Below are positions 16,294-24,310 of a DNA stretch of 51,071 nucleotides, in pieces. The notes below the pieces were generated by a model. It had not been told where the DNA came from. It saw nothing but the letters and a program-made list of their open reading frames with translations, and did no database searches. Each line of letters begins with the position of its first letter. Within the stretch, counting starts at the first letter, position 1. This DNA is from Poseidonocella sp. HB161398 (GTDB lineage: Bacteria > Pseudomonadota > Alphaproteobacteria > Rhodobacterales > Rhodobacteraceae): the NCBI RefSeq assembly GCF_005870025.1, contig NZ_VATA01000020.1:1-51071 (forward strand). Reading direction: 5' to 3'. The position numbers were made by a program, and so were the translations under genes.

Positions 16294-17103
16294 TTAGCGG
16301 TAGACCTGGTCCTCGCCGGGGAAGGAGCGGTCGCGCACTTCTTCGGCATAGGCGCGCACGGCGTCCTTGATCATCGCGCCGAGCTGGCCGTAGACCTTGA
16401 CGAATTTCGGCGTCCAGGGGTTCAGGCCCAGCATGTCCTCGAGCACCAGCACCTGGCCGTCGCAATGCGCCGAGGCGCCGATGCCGATCGTGGGGATGGA
16501 GACCTGCTCGGTGATCCGCCGCGCCAGCGGCTCCACCATGCCCTCGAGCACGATGGCGAAGGCGCCGGCCTCGGCCACGGCGCGGGCGTCTTCCTCGTGC
16601 TGCGGCCAGCTTTCCTCGTCGCGGCCCTGGGTCTTGAACCCGCCCATCACGTTGGTCGATTGCGGCGTCAGGCCGATATGCGCCATCACCGGGATGCCGC
16701 GCTCGGTCAGGAAGCGGATGGTCTCGGCCATGCGGCGGCCCCCCTCCAGCTTGACCGCGCCGCAGCCGGTCTCCTTCATGATCCGCGCGGCGTTGCGGAA
16801 GGCCTCGGAGGGGCTCTCCTCGTAGGTGCCGAAGGGCATGTCGACGACGATCAGCGCGCGCTGCGTGCCGCGGACCACGGCCTTGCCATGCATGATCATC
16901 AGCTCGAGCGAGACGCCCAGCGTCGAGTCCATGCCGTGCATCACCATGCCGAGGCTGTCGCCGACCAGGATGAAATCGGCGACCTCGTCGACGATGGCCG
17001 CGGTATGGGCATGGTAGGAGGTCAGCGAGACGATCGGCTCGCCGCCCTTGCGCCGCGCGATCTGGGGGACGGTGACGCGGCGGATGGGGGCCTGGGTGCT
17101 CAT
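16294..17103 (-). CDS. panB: 3-methyl-2-oxobutanoate hydroxymethyltransferase
   Basis: Transfers a hydroxymethyl group from methylene-tetrahydrofolate to 2-ketoisovalerate, making ketopantoate for pantothenate. 269 residues, normal length, TIM-barrel decamer. Visible motifs: [13 protein letters not shown] (28-40), the Mg-binding Asp in [13 protein letters not shown] (45-57), [27 protein letters not shown] and the Glu-containing VLEGMVEP. It begins 9 bp after panC on the same strand and forms a two-gene operon with it. Together with coaBC at 2-3 kb the window holds three CoA-pathway steps. Confidence 0.97.
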   Translation of the reverse strand: MSTQAPIRRVTVPQIARRKGGEPIVSLTSYHAHTAAIVDEVADFILVGDSLGMVMHGMDSTLGVSLELMIMHGKAVVRGTQRALIVVDMPFGTYEESPSEAFRNAARIMKETGCGAVKLEGGRRMAETIRFLTERGIPVMAHIGLTPQSTNVMGGFKTQGRDEESWPQHEEDARAVAEAGAFAIVLEGMVEPLARRITEQVSIPTIGIGASAHCDGQVLVLEDMLGLNPWTPKFVKVYGQLGAMIKDAVRAYAEEVRDRSFPGEDQVYR

Positions 17104-17112
17104 GGAAACTCC

Positions 17113-17967
17113 TTAGACGGGGGATACGACGCGGTTGTCGATCAGCAGGATGGCGCCGAAGCGCACGGCCAGCAGGATCACGGCCGGACGGTCGAGCGGA
17201 CCGTCGAGATCGCCGAGGGTCTGCGCATCCTGGATGTCGATGGCATCGACCTCGGCCGAGGGCGCCTCGGCCAGGGTCAGCGCGATGTCGGCGCGCAGCT
17301 CGTCGATCGTGACCGGCGCGGCGGCGGCCATCGCCTCGGCGCGCTCCAGCGCGCGGCTCAGCACCGGCGCCTCGACGCGGTGCTCGGGCAGCAGCCGCAC
17401 ATTGCGCGAGGACATGGCCAGCCCGTCGGGCTCGCGCACGATCGGATGGCCGAAGACCTCCACCGGCATGTCGAGATCGCGCACCATGGTGCGGATCACC
17501 GCCAGCTGCTGGTAGTCCTTCTCGCCGAAGAAGGCGGCATCCGGCCCGACGATGTTGAAAAGCTTGGTGACGACCGTCGCCACGCCGCGGAAATGGCCCG
17601 GGCGCAGCGCGCCGATCAGCACGCGCGACAATCCGGTGGTCTCGACGATGGTCTGCGCGCCCGGCGGGTACATTTCCTCCACCGCGGGCAGCAGGACCGC
17701 GTCCACGCCCTCGGCGCGCAGGAGGTCCATGTCGCGGGCATCGTCGCGGGGGTACTTCTCCAGGTCGGAGGGATCCTCGAACTGGGTCGGATTGACGAAG
17801 ACCGAGACCACCACCCGGTCGCATTGCGACCGCGCCAGGCGGACAAGGCCCAGATGGCCCTCGTGCAGCGCGCCCATCGTCGGCACGAAGCCGATCCTCT
17901 GCGCGCCGCCGGCACGCATCGTGGCAGTCGCGCGGCGCATCTCGGACTTGCTTCGGCAGATTTCCAT
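17113..17967 (-). CDS. panC: Pantothenate synthetase (pantoate-beta-alanine ligase)
   Basis: Joins pantoate and beta-alanine with ATP through a pantoyl-adenylate. 284 residues. The nucleotidyltransferase HIGH-type motif is MGALHEGH (31-38), with FVPT just before it; FVNPTQF, EDLEKYPR-like DLEKYPRDD and FFGEKDYQQL follow, and the KMSKS-type loop is AMSSRNVRL. First gene of the panC-panB operon; the ATG at 17967 follows GGGAGGGTGCCCC. Bases 17968-18033 hold only the short gap to the lipase-like gene. Confidence 0.97.
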   Translation of the reverse strand: MEICRSKSEMRRATATMRAGGAQRIGFVPTMGALHEGHLGLVRLARSQCDRVVVSVFVNPTQFEDPSDLEKYPRDDARDMDLLRAEGVDAVLLPAVEEMYPPGAQTIVETTGLSRVLIGALRPGHFRGVATVVTKLFNIVGPDAAFFGEKDYQQLAVIRTMVRDLDMPVEVFGHPIVREPDGLAMSSRNVRLLPEHRVEAPVLSRALERAEAMAAAAPVTIDELRADIALTLAEAPSAEVDAIDIQDAQTLGDLDGPLDRPAVILLAVRFGAILLIDNRVVSPV

Positions 17968-18033
17968 GGGGCACCCTCCCGGTATTGGTGCCGGGAATAC
18001 GCAACCCGGACGGCGCAGGCAAGGCGTCGCGGC

Positions 18034-18723
18034 TCAGGCGACGGCGGTTCGGCTGCCGGGGCGGGGCCAGGCGGCGCTCAGCTTCGGGGCGGCGGCGGCG
18101 CGGTCGGCCTTCAAGAGCGCGACATAGTCCTTCACCACATGGTCGATGCCGAAATGCGACCGCGCGCTGTCGAGCTCCTGCACCGAGCCCAGATTGCGCA
18201 TCCGCGCCAGCTTGTACCCCTCGGTGACGAAATCCTGCTTCCAGACGACATTCATCACCCAGCCCTCGCCGGGCACTCTCGGCTGGTCGTCGCGGATCAC
18301 CTGCGGCGAGGCGAAGCCGATGGCGGGGACCTGCAGCGCGGTGCCGATGATCTGCGCGGCGGCTGCGCCCAGCGAATGGCCGGCGACGAATTTCGGGCGG
18401 CGGTTCCCGAGGAAGGCCATCACCTTCAGCGCATGCAGCAGGAAGCCGCCATGGAACTGCGTCACCGGCAGCGCGCCGGTCAGCAGCGAGATCCGGCCGG
18501 TCTCGGCCAGCCGACGCCCGGGGCGGAGATTGAAATTGGCATAGTCGCCGATGCTGTCCGATCCGGTGATCAGGAGCGTGCCGCCGGTGGTCAGCGCCGC
18601 CTGCGCCTGGTGGTCGGGCGAGACATCGGCCAGCCCCGCGACCCGGCGGTTCGCGAGCATCGCCTTGCGGAACCCGTCGAGCTCTCCGGCGACCTCGACA
18701 TAGTCGCGCGCCATGACCGCCAT
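18034..18723 (-). CDS. Lipase/alpha-beta-hydrolase-like protein
   Basis: 229 residues from ATG 18723 (an earlier ATG at 18783 lacks support). The nucleophile elbow GHSLGA is at 115-120 (Ser117) in the setting KFVAGHSLGAAAAQIIGTAL, typical of class 3 lipase or PGAP1-like folds. LLITGSDSIGDYANFN (51-66) resembles the pre-elbow strand and oxyanion region of lipase class 3 domains. Likely acid and base are in VVWKQDFVTEG and RSHFGIDHVVKDY. There is no signal peptide, so a cytosolic hydrolase is expected; substrate unknown. Transcribed in the same direction as panCB but not tightly linked to them. Confidence 0.75.
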   Translation of the reverse strand: MAVMARDYVEVAGELDGFRKAMLANRRVAGLADVSPDHQAQAALTTGGTLLITGSDSIGDYANFNLRPGRRLAETGRISLLTGALPVTQFHGGFLLHALKVMAFLGNRRPKFVAGHSLGAAAAQIIGTALQVPAIGFASPQVIRDDQPRVPGEGWVMNVVWKQDFVTEGYKLARMRNLGSVQELDSARSHFGIDHVVKDYVALLKADRAAAAPKLSAAWPRPGSRTAVA

Positions 18724-18915
18724 GGCCGGCCCCTCCCTGCCTGTCGCCTGCCCTAGCGGCAGGCTGCCCGCAGACTTAACCACCGGGCCGGGCCGCCTGT
18801 CCAGCGCGGCGCCAGCGGTTAGGATTCTTTAACCGCGCGGGCAGGTTCCATGCCGCAACTGTCCCGCATTCGCCTACAATGAAGGCCATGGTTCTGGACA
18901 AACAGGGAGGACAAC

Positions 18916-19368
18916 ATGATTCATCAGTCCATCGCCACGATCGTGACATCCCGCAAGGTCCGCACCGTATCCCCGCAGGCCACCGTACGCGAGGCCTGCC
19001 ATCTGCTGGTCGCCTCGCCCGAGGGCGCGGTCGCGGTCCTCGACGAGGGGCGGCTGGTCGGCATCCTCTCCGAACATGACGTGATCGCCCGCGCGATCTG
19101 CGCCGAGCGCCCGACCACGGAAACCCCGGTCAGCGCCATCATGACCGCCGAGCCGCGGAGCGTGGAGGTCTCGGCCAGCCTGGCAGAGGCGATGCGGATC
19201 ATGACCGACGGCGATTTCCGCCACCTGCCGGTCATGCTGGGCCGCGAGCTGGTCGGGATCCTGTCGATGCGGGACATCCCGACCCAGTACCGGCTGCTGG
19301 TAGAGCGCTTCTCGGAATTCCGCGACGCCGCGCAGGAGGCCGGGGACCGCGTCACGCTGCTGGTCTAG
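18916..19368 (+). CDS. CBS-domain pair protein (first of two paralogues)
   Basis: 150 residues made of two CBS motifs (a Bateman module) and nothing else: VRTVSPQATVREACHLL (first) and AEPRSVEVSASLAEAMRIM (second), each with a GxxVGILSxxD-type strand-turn (VGILSEHDVIAR and VGILSMRDIPTQYRLL). Such stand-alone modules bind adenosine nucleotides and regulate partner proteins. A TACAAT -10-like element is at 18875-18880. It is about half identical by eye to the protein at 19961-20425. It ends 11 bp from the convergent AhpD-like gene. Confidence 0.88.
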   Translation: MIHQSIATIVTSRKVRTVSPQATVREACHLLVASPEGAVAVLDEGRLVGILSEHDVIARAICAERPTTETPVSAIMTAEPRSVEVSASLAEAMRIMTDGDFRHLPVMLGRELVGILSMRDIPTQYRLLVERFSEFRDAAQEAGDRVTLLV

Positions 19369-19379
19369 CAGCCCGGCGC

Positions 19380-19718
19380 TCAGGCGGCGGCAAGCTCGTC
19401 ATAGCAGGCCAGCGTCTTGGCCGCGTACATCAGCGAGGGGCCGCCGCCCATCTGCACGCACATCTGCAGCATGTCCGAGATCTCGGCCCGGGTCGCGCCG
19501 CATTTCACCAGCGCCTCGGTATGGAAGGCGATGCAGGGTTCGCAGCGATCGGCGACCGCAATGGCCAGGGCGATCAGCTCCAGCGTCTTCTTATCCAGCG
19601 CCTCGCCGGTCTTGGCGGCTTTCGAGAGCGCGCCGAAGCCCTTGCTCATCTCCGGCGCCGCCTGGTTCAGGCTGCGCAGGCTGGTTCTCATCTCGTCGAG
19701 CTTGTCGGCCCAGGTCAT
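19380..19718 (-). CDS. Carboxymuconolactone decarboxylase/AhpD-like protein
   Basis: 112 residues from ATG 19718, the usual size. The redox motif CEPCIAFH (C59, C62, H66) is the AhpD-type CxxCxxxH, preceded by LDKKTLELIALAIAVADR and followed by ARAEISDMLQMCVQMGGG-like helices. AhpD relatives act as alkylhydroperoxidases or disulfide relays; the CMD fold is shared. So this is more likely a thiol peroxidase-type protein than a true decarboxylase. It lies between two CBS-pair genes, convergent with one and divergent from the other, which hints at a shared regulon. Confidence 0.9.
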   Translation of the reverse strand: MTWADKLDEMRTSLRSLNQAAPEMSKGFGALSKAAKTGEALDKKTLELIALAIAVADRCEPCIAFHTEALVKCGATRAEISDMLQMCVQMGGGPSLMYAAKTLACYDELAAA

Positions 19719-19783
19719 GATCGGCCCCTTTCCGGGAATGGTGACTGACGGCACCGCTCTAGCTCCGGACGCATGCGGGAAAC

Positions 19784-19797
19784 TTGATCCATGGCAA
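19784..19797. promoter_or_regulatory. Weak FNR/Crp-like half-palindrome
   Basis: TTGAT-CCAT-GGCAA matches the FNR consensus TTGAT-N4-ATCAA fully on the left and in three of five bases on the right. It lies in the 242 bp divergent gap between the AhpD-like gene and the second CBS gene. A TATCAT -10-like hexamer for the CBS gene is at 19937-19942. Confidence 0.25.
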
Positions 19798-19960
19798 ATT
19801 CCGCATCCCCGAGTCAGGAAAAAGCCGGAATTTCCGCCTGCGCCGGAGGGACTTGGCGGAAGGTTTTCCGGCGGAGGGGGCCGGGCGGGGGAAAGCTGCG
19901 GTTTTGTAACGAATTCATGACAAACCGGAGTCGTGCTATCATCACCCGGAGGAGGAGAGG

Positions 19961-20425
19961 ATGACGATCAGAACCGTTGGGGAGGCGGTGGCCGGGCGGC
20001 CGCTCTGCCGGATCGGGCCGGAGCGGAGCCTGCGCGAGGCCTGCCGCGCCATGCGGGACGCCGATGCCGATGCGCTGGCCGTGACCGAGGGGGACAGGCT
20101 GCGCGGCATCCTGTGCGAGACCGACGTGATCCGCCGCGCGGTCTGCGAGGGGCGGGGGATGGACGGCACCACGGTCGCCGAGATCATGAGCCCCGATCCC
20201 TGCGCCATCGGCAGCGGGCAGAGCATCGCCGCGGCGCTGGCGATGATGCGCGAGAGCGGGGTGCGCCATCTGCCGGTGCTTGGCCCCGGCGCGACCGGCC
20301 GCAGCGTGATCGGCATCCTGTCGATGCGCGACATCCCCACCGACTACCGGATGATGGCCGACCGCTTCGCCGAGGCCCAGGCCGGGCCCCGCCCGCTGGC
20401 CGAGCGCGGCATCCGCGTCTCGTGA
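19961..20425 (+). CDS. CBS-domain pair protein (second of two paralogues)
   Basis: 154 residues, two CBS motifs only: RSLREACRAMRDADADALAV with RGILCETDVIRRAV, then GQSIAAALAMMRESGVRHLPV with IGILSMRDIPTDYRMM. The shared ending SMRDIPT-YR and equal length show it is a paralogue of 18916-19368, probably by local duplication followed by insertion or retention of the AhpD-like gene. A strong GGAGGAGAGG Shine-Dalgarno leads to ATG 19961. Nucleotide sensing is the family role; the target is unknown. A hairpin follows the stop. Confidence 0.88.
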   Translation: MTIRTVGEAVAGRPLCRIGPERSLREACRAMRDADADALAVTEGDRLRGILCETDVIRRAVCEGRGMDGTTVAEIMSPDPCAIGSGQSIAAALAMMRESGVRHLPVLGPGATGRSVIGILSMRDIPTDYRMMADRFAEAQAGPRPLAERGIRVS

Positions 20426-20432
20426 AACGCGA

Positions 20433-20458
20433 AAGCGCGCGGGAGGTCCCGCGCGCTT
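20433..20458. terminator. Bidirectional hairpin between the CBS gene and bmpA
   Basis: AAGCGCGCGGGA (20433-20444) and TCCCGCGCGCTT (20447-20458) are perfect reverse complements, with A-rich and T-containing flanks. Placed between two convergent genes, it probably ends both transcripts. Confidence 0.6.
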
Positions 20459-20486
20459 CGTCCTGTCCGGCAACTGCCCTTGCGGA

Positions 20487-21566
20487 TCAGTTCGGGATCT
20501 CGCCGGTCACGCCCTCGACATAGAAGCTCATGCCCGCCAGCGCGCCGTCATCGGCAACCTCGCCCTCGGCCAGCCACGGCGTGCCGTCCTGCTTGTTCAG
20601 CGGGCCGGTGAACGGGTGGTAGCTGCCGTCGACGATCGCGTTCATGACCTCGGTTGCCTTGGCCTTCACCTCTTCGGGCATGGCGTCGGAGAACTCGCCG
20701 ATGCCGACCATGCCGTCCTTGATGCCCGACCAGGTGGCCGCGGTCTCCCAGGTGCCGTCCATCACTGCCTGGACGCGCTCTTCGTAATAGGGCGCCCATT
20801 CGTCGATGATCGAGCTCAGCCGCGGCTTCGGCGCGTATTGCGCCATGTCCGCCGCCTGGCCGAAGCCGTAGCCGCCGGATTTCTCCAGCGTCGCCAGCGG
20901 CGCGGTGGAGTCGGTATGGGCCAGCACGACATCGACGCCCTGTTCGACCAGCGCCTGGGTCGCGTCGGCTTCCTTCGCCGGGTCGTACCAGGTGTTCAGC
21001 CAGACGACGCGGATCTCGACATCCGGGTTCACCTTCTTGGCGTGGATGTAGGAGCTGTTGATGCCGCGGATGACTTCCGGGATCGGGAAGGAGGCGAGAT
21101 AGCCGATCTTGTTCGACTCCGTCATCATGCCGGCGATCGTGCCCATCACCGCGCGGCCCTCGTAGAAGCGGGCCGAGTAGTTGGCGAAGTTCGGGCCGGA
21201 CTTGTAGCCGGTCGCGTGCTCGAACTTCACGTTCGGGAACTTGCCGGCGACGGCCTCGACCTGGTCCATGTAGCCGAAGGAGGTGGCGAAGATGATATCC
21301 GCGCCGGTCAGCGCCATCTGCGTCATCACCCGCTCGGCATCCGGGCCCTCGGGCACGCTTTCCTGCTCGACCAGCTCGATGGCGTCGCCGAAATGCTCTT
21401 TCAGCTTCATGGCGGCCTCGTGGTGGTGCTGCGACCAGCCGCCGTCATTCACCGGGCCGACATAGACGAAGCCGACCTTGACCGGATCAGCCGCGAGGGC
21501 TGCGGTCGCTGCGCCCATGGCGAGGGCGAGGCTGGCGAGTATGCCGGGAATGCTGGGAAATCTCAT
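20487..21566 (-). CDS. BMP-family ABC transporter substrate-binding protein (purine/nucleoside)
   Basis: 359 residues. ATG 21566 follows a good AGGAAGGA Shine-Dalgarno and gives a signal peptide (MRFPSIPGILASLALAMGAATAALAAD). The BMP domain opens with VKVGFVYVGPVNDGGWSQHH and continues with ADIIFATSFGYMDQV, NFANYSARFYEGRAVMGTIAG and VVLAHTDSTAPL. BmpA/Med-type receptors bind purine nucleosides; some relatives bind purine bases. It is the last gene of the xdhABC-transporter operon, so xanthine, hypoxanthine or guanosine are the likely ligands. Its first 80 bp overlap the end of the channel gene in another frame. Confidence 0.93.
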   Translation of the reverse strand: MRFPSIPGILASLALAMGAATAALAADPVKVGFVYVGPVNDGGWSQHHHEAAMKLKEHFGDAIELVEQESVPEGPDAERVMTQMALTGADIIFATSFGYMDQVEAVAGKFPNVKFEHATGYKSGPNFANYSARFYEGRAVMGTIAGMMTESNKIGYLASFPIPEVIRGINSSYIHAKKVNPDVEIRVVWLNTWYDPAKEADATQALVEQGVDVVLAHTDSTAPLATLEKSGGYGFGQAADMAQYAPKPRLSSIIDEWAPYYEERVQAVMDGTWETAATWSGIKDGMVGIGEFSDAMPEEVKAKATEVMNAIVDGSYHPFTGPLNKQDGTPWLAEGEVADDGALAGMSFYVEGVTGEIPN

Positions 21567-22287
21567 GTCGTTCCTTCCTGCTGCGATCTTGCCGGGACTG
21601 CTCGATGAGCGCCGATGTAATGACGGCGGCGGGGACGGCAATCACCCCCAGCCCGACGAATAGGATGGCCGAGGTGAAGATCCGTCCCCCGACCGTGATG
21701 GGATAGCTGTCGCCGTAGCCGACAGTGGTGAAGCTGACGATGGCCCACCAGAAGCTCTCCGGGATCGAGCCGAAGGCCTCGGGCTGGGCCTCGTGCTCGA
21801 AGATGTAGATGCCGACCGCCGCGATATAGAGCACGATGCCCGCGATCAGCGCGAAGACCGCGAGGTCGCCCTTGACCGAGCCGAGCGCGCCGGAGAGCCG
21901 GTCGAGCGCATGGGCGGCGCGCAGCAGCTTCAGCAGCCGGAACAGCCGGACGATGCGCAGCGAGCGCAAGGCGGCCCATTGCGGATGCAGCACCGCCAGA
22001 GCCGGCAGGCAGGACATCAGGTCGACGATCCCCCAGAAGCTCAGCGCGTAGCGCAGCGGATGCGGCGCGCAGACCAGCCGGGTGACGTATTCCGCGGTGA
22101 AGATCGCCAGCACCACCCATTCGAAGACGCGCATCGTCTCGCGCAGGAGCGGCGGCAGCGTGTCGATGGTTTCCAGCGTGATCGCCACGGCCGAGAACAG
22201 GATCGCGCCGTTCAGCGCGAAGGCCACGAACCGTCCAAGCCGGGGATGGGTGCCTTCCAGCACGTCCAGGATCTCGTCTCGTCTCAT
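21487..22287 (-). CDS. Voltage-gated-type potassium channel subunit
   Basis: 266 residues with a full six-helix Kv layout. S1 is about 21-40; S2 and S3 follow at 52-72 and 82-100; the positively charged S4 is LRSLRIVRLFRLLKLLR (107-123). S5 is about 140-163, the selectivity filter is TTVGYGD (187-193), and S6 is about 204-228. There is a short charged tail and no ligand-binding domain. It sits between the second permease (20 bp gap) and bmpA, all on the minus strand. Its last 27 codons run across the bmpA Shine-Dalgarno and signal-peptide start, giving an Arg/His-rich tail. Frame and membrane pattern argue for a real gene. It may set membrane potential for the operon's traffic, or just be a passenger. 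Confidence 0.88.
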   Translation of the reverse strand: MRRDEILDVLEGTHPRLGRFVAFALNGAILFSAVAITLETIDTLPPLLRETMRVFEWVVLAIFTAEYVTRLVCAPHPLRYALSFWGIVDLMSCLPALAVLHPQWAALRSLRIVRLFRLLKLLRAAHALDRLSGALGSVKGDLAVFALIAGIVLYIAAVGIYIFEHEAQPEAFGSIPESFWWAIVSFTTVGYGDSYPITVGGRIFTSAILFVGLGVIAVPAAVITSALIEQSRQDRSRKERHEISQHSRHTRQPRPRHGRSDRSPRG

Positions 22288-22307
22288 CCGTCCGTCCCGT
22301 AGCGGCC

Positions 22308-23228
22308 TCAGCGCGATGCATGGAAGGCCCGGCCCAGCGATCCCGGCGCGCCCGCGGCCGCGCCCGCGGCGGACATGGCGACCAGAACGAGGATCGTGAC
22401 GACATAGGGCGACATCGACAGGAGCTCTACCGGCACGTTGACGCCTGCGGCCTGCATGTTCAACTGCAGAACCGTGATGCCGCCGAAAAGATAGGCCCCG
22501 ACCAGCAGCGGCACCGGCCGCCAGGCGGCGAAGACCACCAGTGCCAGCGCGATCCAGCCCGCGCCCGCGGTCATGCCCTCGGTCCATTGCGGCACGCGCA
22601 CGAGGCTCAGATAGGCGCCGCCCAGCCCCGCCATCGCGCCGCCGAAGAGGATGGCGTAGATGCGGATCCGCGTGACCTTGTAGCCGAGCGCATGGGCGGC
22701 GGCGTGGTTCTCGCCGACCGCGCGCAGGATCAGCCCGGGCCGCGAATAGCGCAGGAAGGCCCAGACCGCGGCCACCGCGGCGAGGCTGAGATAGACCATC
22801 AGGTCATGGCGGAAGAGCATCGGGCCGATCACCGGCAGCTCGGACAGCCCGGGGACGGGCAGCTTCGGCGTGGCGGGCGGCTTCAGCCCGACGAAGCCCT
22901 GGCCGAGCAGCGCCGAGAGCCCCAGCCCGAAAAGCGTCAGCGCCAGGCCGGTCGCCACCTGGTTCGACATCAGCCCCTGGGTCAGCAGCCCGAAGATCAG
23001 CGCCATCGCCGCGCCACCGAGGGCGCCGCCGAGAAAGCCCAGCGTTGGCGAGCCTGTCGCCACCGCCGCCATGAAGCCGGTGATCGCGCCGACGATCATC
23101 ATCCCCTCGACGCCCAGGTTCAGCACGCCGGATTTCTCGACGACGAGCTCGCCGAGCCCGGCCAGCAGGATCGGGGTCGAGGCCGCCATCAGGAGCGGCA
23201 CGAGGTTGATCAGCGAAATATCCATCAC
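22308..23228 (-). CDS. ABC transporter permease, nucleoside/purine type (second permease)
   Basis: 306 residues with eight or more hydrophobic segments, BPD_transp_2 family (NupQ/YufQ-like). Landmarks are GLGELVVEKSGVLNLGVEGM (near 25-44), which is the classic motif of the smaller permease of BMP transporters, and GENHAAAHALGYKVTRIRIYA, the EAA-like coupling loop. It begins ATGA-overlapped with the first permease. It forms the channel with that protein and imports the substrate delivered by the BMP receptor. Confidence 0.94.
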   Translation of the reverse strand: MMDISLINLVPLLMAASTPILLAGLGELVVEKSGVLNLGVEGMMIVGAITGFMAAVATGSPTLGFLGGALGGAAMALIFGLLTQGLMSNQVATGLALTLFGLGLSALLGQGFVGLKPPATPKLPVPGLSELPVIGPMLFRHDLMVYLSLAAVAAVWAFLRYSRPGLILRAVGENHAAAHALGYKVTRIRIYAILFGGAMAGLGGAYLSLVRVPQWTEGMTAGAGWIALALVVFAAWRPVPLLVGAYLFGGITVLQLNMQAAGVNVPVELLSMSPYVVTILVLVAMSAAGAAAGAPGSLGRAFHASR

Positions 23229-24310
23229 GCGGCCCTCCCCGGGGCGAGGCGCAGCCGGTAGTGGCTGAAGACGTCGAAGGCCAGCAGGAAGAACAGCAGC
23301 ATCCCCTGGAAGGCCTGGATCGCGGCGGCCGGCAGGCTCAGCATCAGCTGCGCCAGCTCGCCGCCGATATAGGTCAGCGCCATCAGCAGCCCGGCCAGCA
23401 GGATGCCGACCGGATGCAGCCGTCCGAGGAAGGCGACGATGATCGCGGTAAAGCCGTAGCCCGCGCCGAAATCGATCGAGACCTTGCCCGCGGGACCGGC
23501 GACCTCGAAGAGCCCGGCCATCCCCGCCAGCGCGCCCGAGACCCCCATGCAGAAGAGGATCAGCCGCGCCGGGTTCACGCCAGCGAGCTTCGCCGCCCGC
23601 GGCGCCTCGCCCGCCAGCTTGATGTGGAAGCCGAGGATGTGCCGCTGCAGCAGCACATAGGCCGCGATCACCGAGATCAGCGCGGCGACCACGCCCCAGT
23701 GGATGCCGGAATTGGCGATGATCTCGGCGTTGTGCGCCGACGGATAAGACTGCAGGTTGCGCGAGCCGGGAAAGCCGCCGCCCTCGGGGTTCCGCAGGAA
23801 GCCGACCGAGGCCGCGGCGAGGATCTGCTCGGCGACATAGACAAGCAGCAGCGAGACGAGGATCTCGTTGGTGTTGAACATCGTCCGCAAGAACCCGGGG
23901 ATCATCGCCCAGGCCCAGCCGCCGAGCGCGCCGGCGATCACCATCAGGGGCAGCAGCACCGGCAGCTCCATCGGATAGACGGCCAGCGCCACCGCGGCGC
24001 CCGCGAGCGCCCCCATGATGTACTGCCCCTCGGCGCCGATATTCCAGATGCCCGCGCGGAAGCCCAGGGAAAGCCCGATGGCGATCAGGATCAGCGGTCC
24101 GGCCTTCACCAGCAGCTGCGGCCGCGAATAGCTGCCGAATTGCGGCGAGAAGATGGGATCCCAGAAGATCGTCTTGATCGCCAGGAACGGATCCTTGCCG
24201 AGCAGCGCGAACATGATCGCGCCGACGGCCATCGTCGTGGCCACGGCCAGCAGCGGGGCGAGGTAGGTCCAGTTCTTCGAGGGCGCCGGGCGCCGTTCCA
24301 GCCGGATCAT
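23225..24310 (-). CDS. ABC transporter permease, nucleoside/purine type (first permease)
   Basis: 361 residues, BPD_transp_2 family (NupP/YufP-like), about ten membrane segments beginning LAPLLAVATTMAVGAIMFALL. Conserved stretches are GLSLGFRAGIWNIGAEGQY, the NTNEILVSLLLVYVAEQIL region, and GEAPRAAKLAGVNPARLIL, the ATPase-coupling loop. Overlaps both neighbours by ATGA. With the second permease it makes a heterodimeric importer. Confidence 0.94.
   Translation of the reverse strand: MIRLERRPAPSKNWTYLAPLLAVATTMAVGAIMFALLGKDPFLAIKTIFWDPIFSPQFGSYSRPQLLVKAGPLILIAIGLSLGFRAGIWNIGAEGQYIMGALAGAAVALAVYPMELPVLLPLMVIAGALGGWAWAMIPGFLRTMFNTNEILVSLLLVYVAEQILAAASVGFLRNPEGGGFPGSRNLQSYPSAHNAEIIANSGIHWGVVAALISVIAAYVLLQRHILGFHIKLAGEAPRAAKLAGVNPARLILFCMGVSGALAGMAGLFEVAGPAGKVSIDFGAGYGFTAIIVAFLGRLHPVGILLAGLLMALTYIGGELAQLMLSLPAAAIQAFQGMLLFFLLAFDVFSHYRLRLAPGRAA

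Noticed and set aside
16186-18756. Plus-strand frame of 856 codons across panB, panC and the lipase-like gene
   Set aside because: It is the antisense of three clear genes, is rich in His, Arg, Gly and Asp, and has no motif. High GC opens such frames.
18776-18836. CtrA-type sites (TTAACC words) before the first CBS gene
   Set aside because: The two words do not form TTAA-N7-TTAA and lie in an AT-richer gap where such words arise easily.
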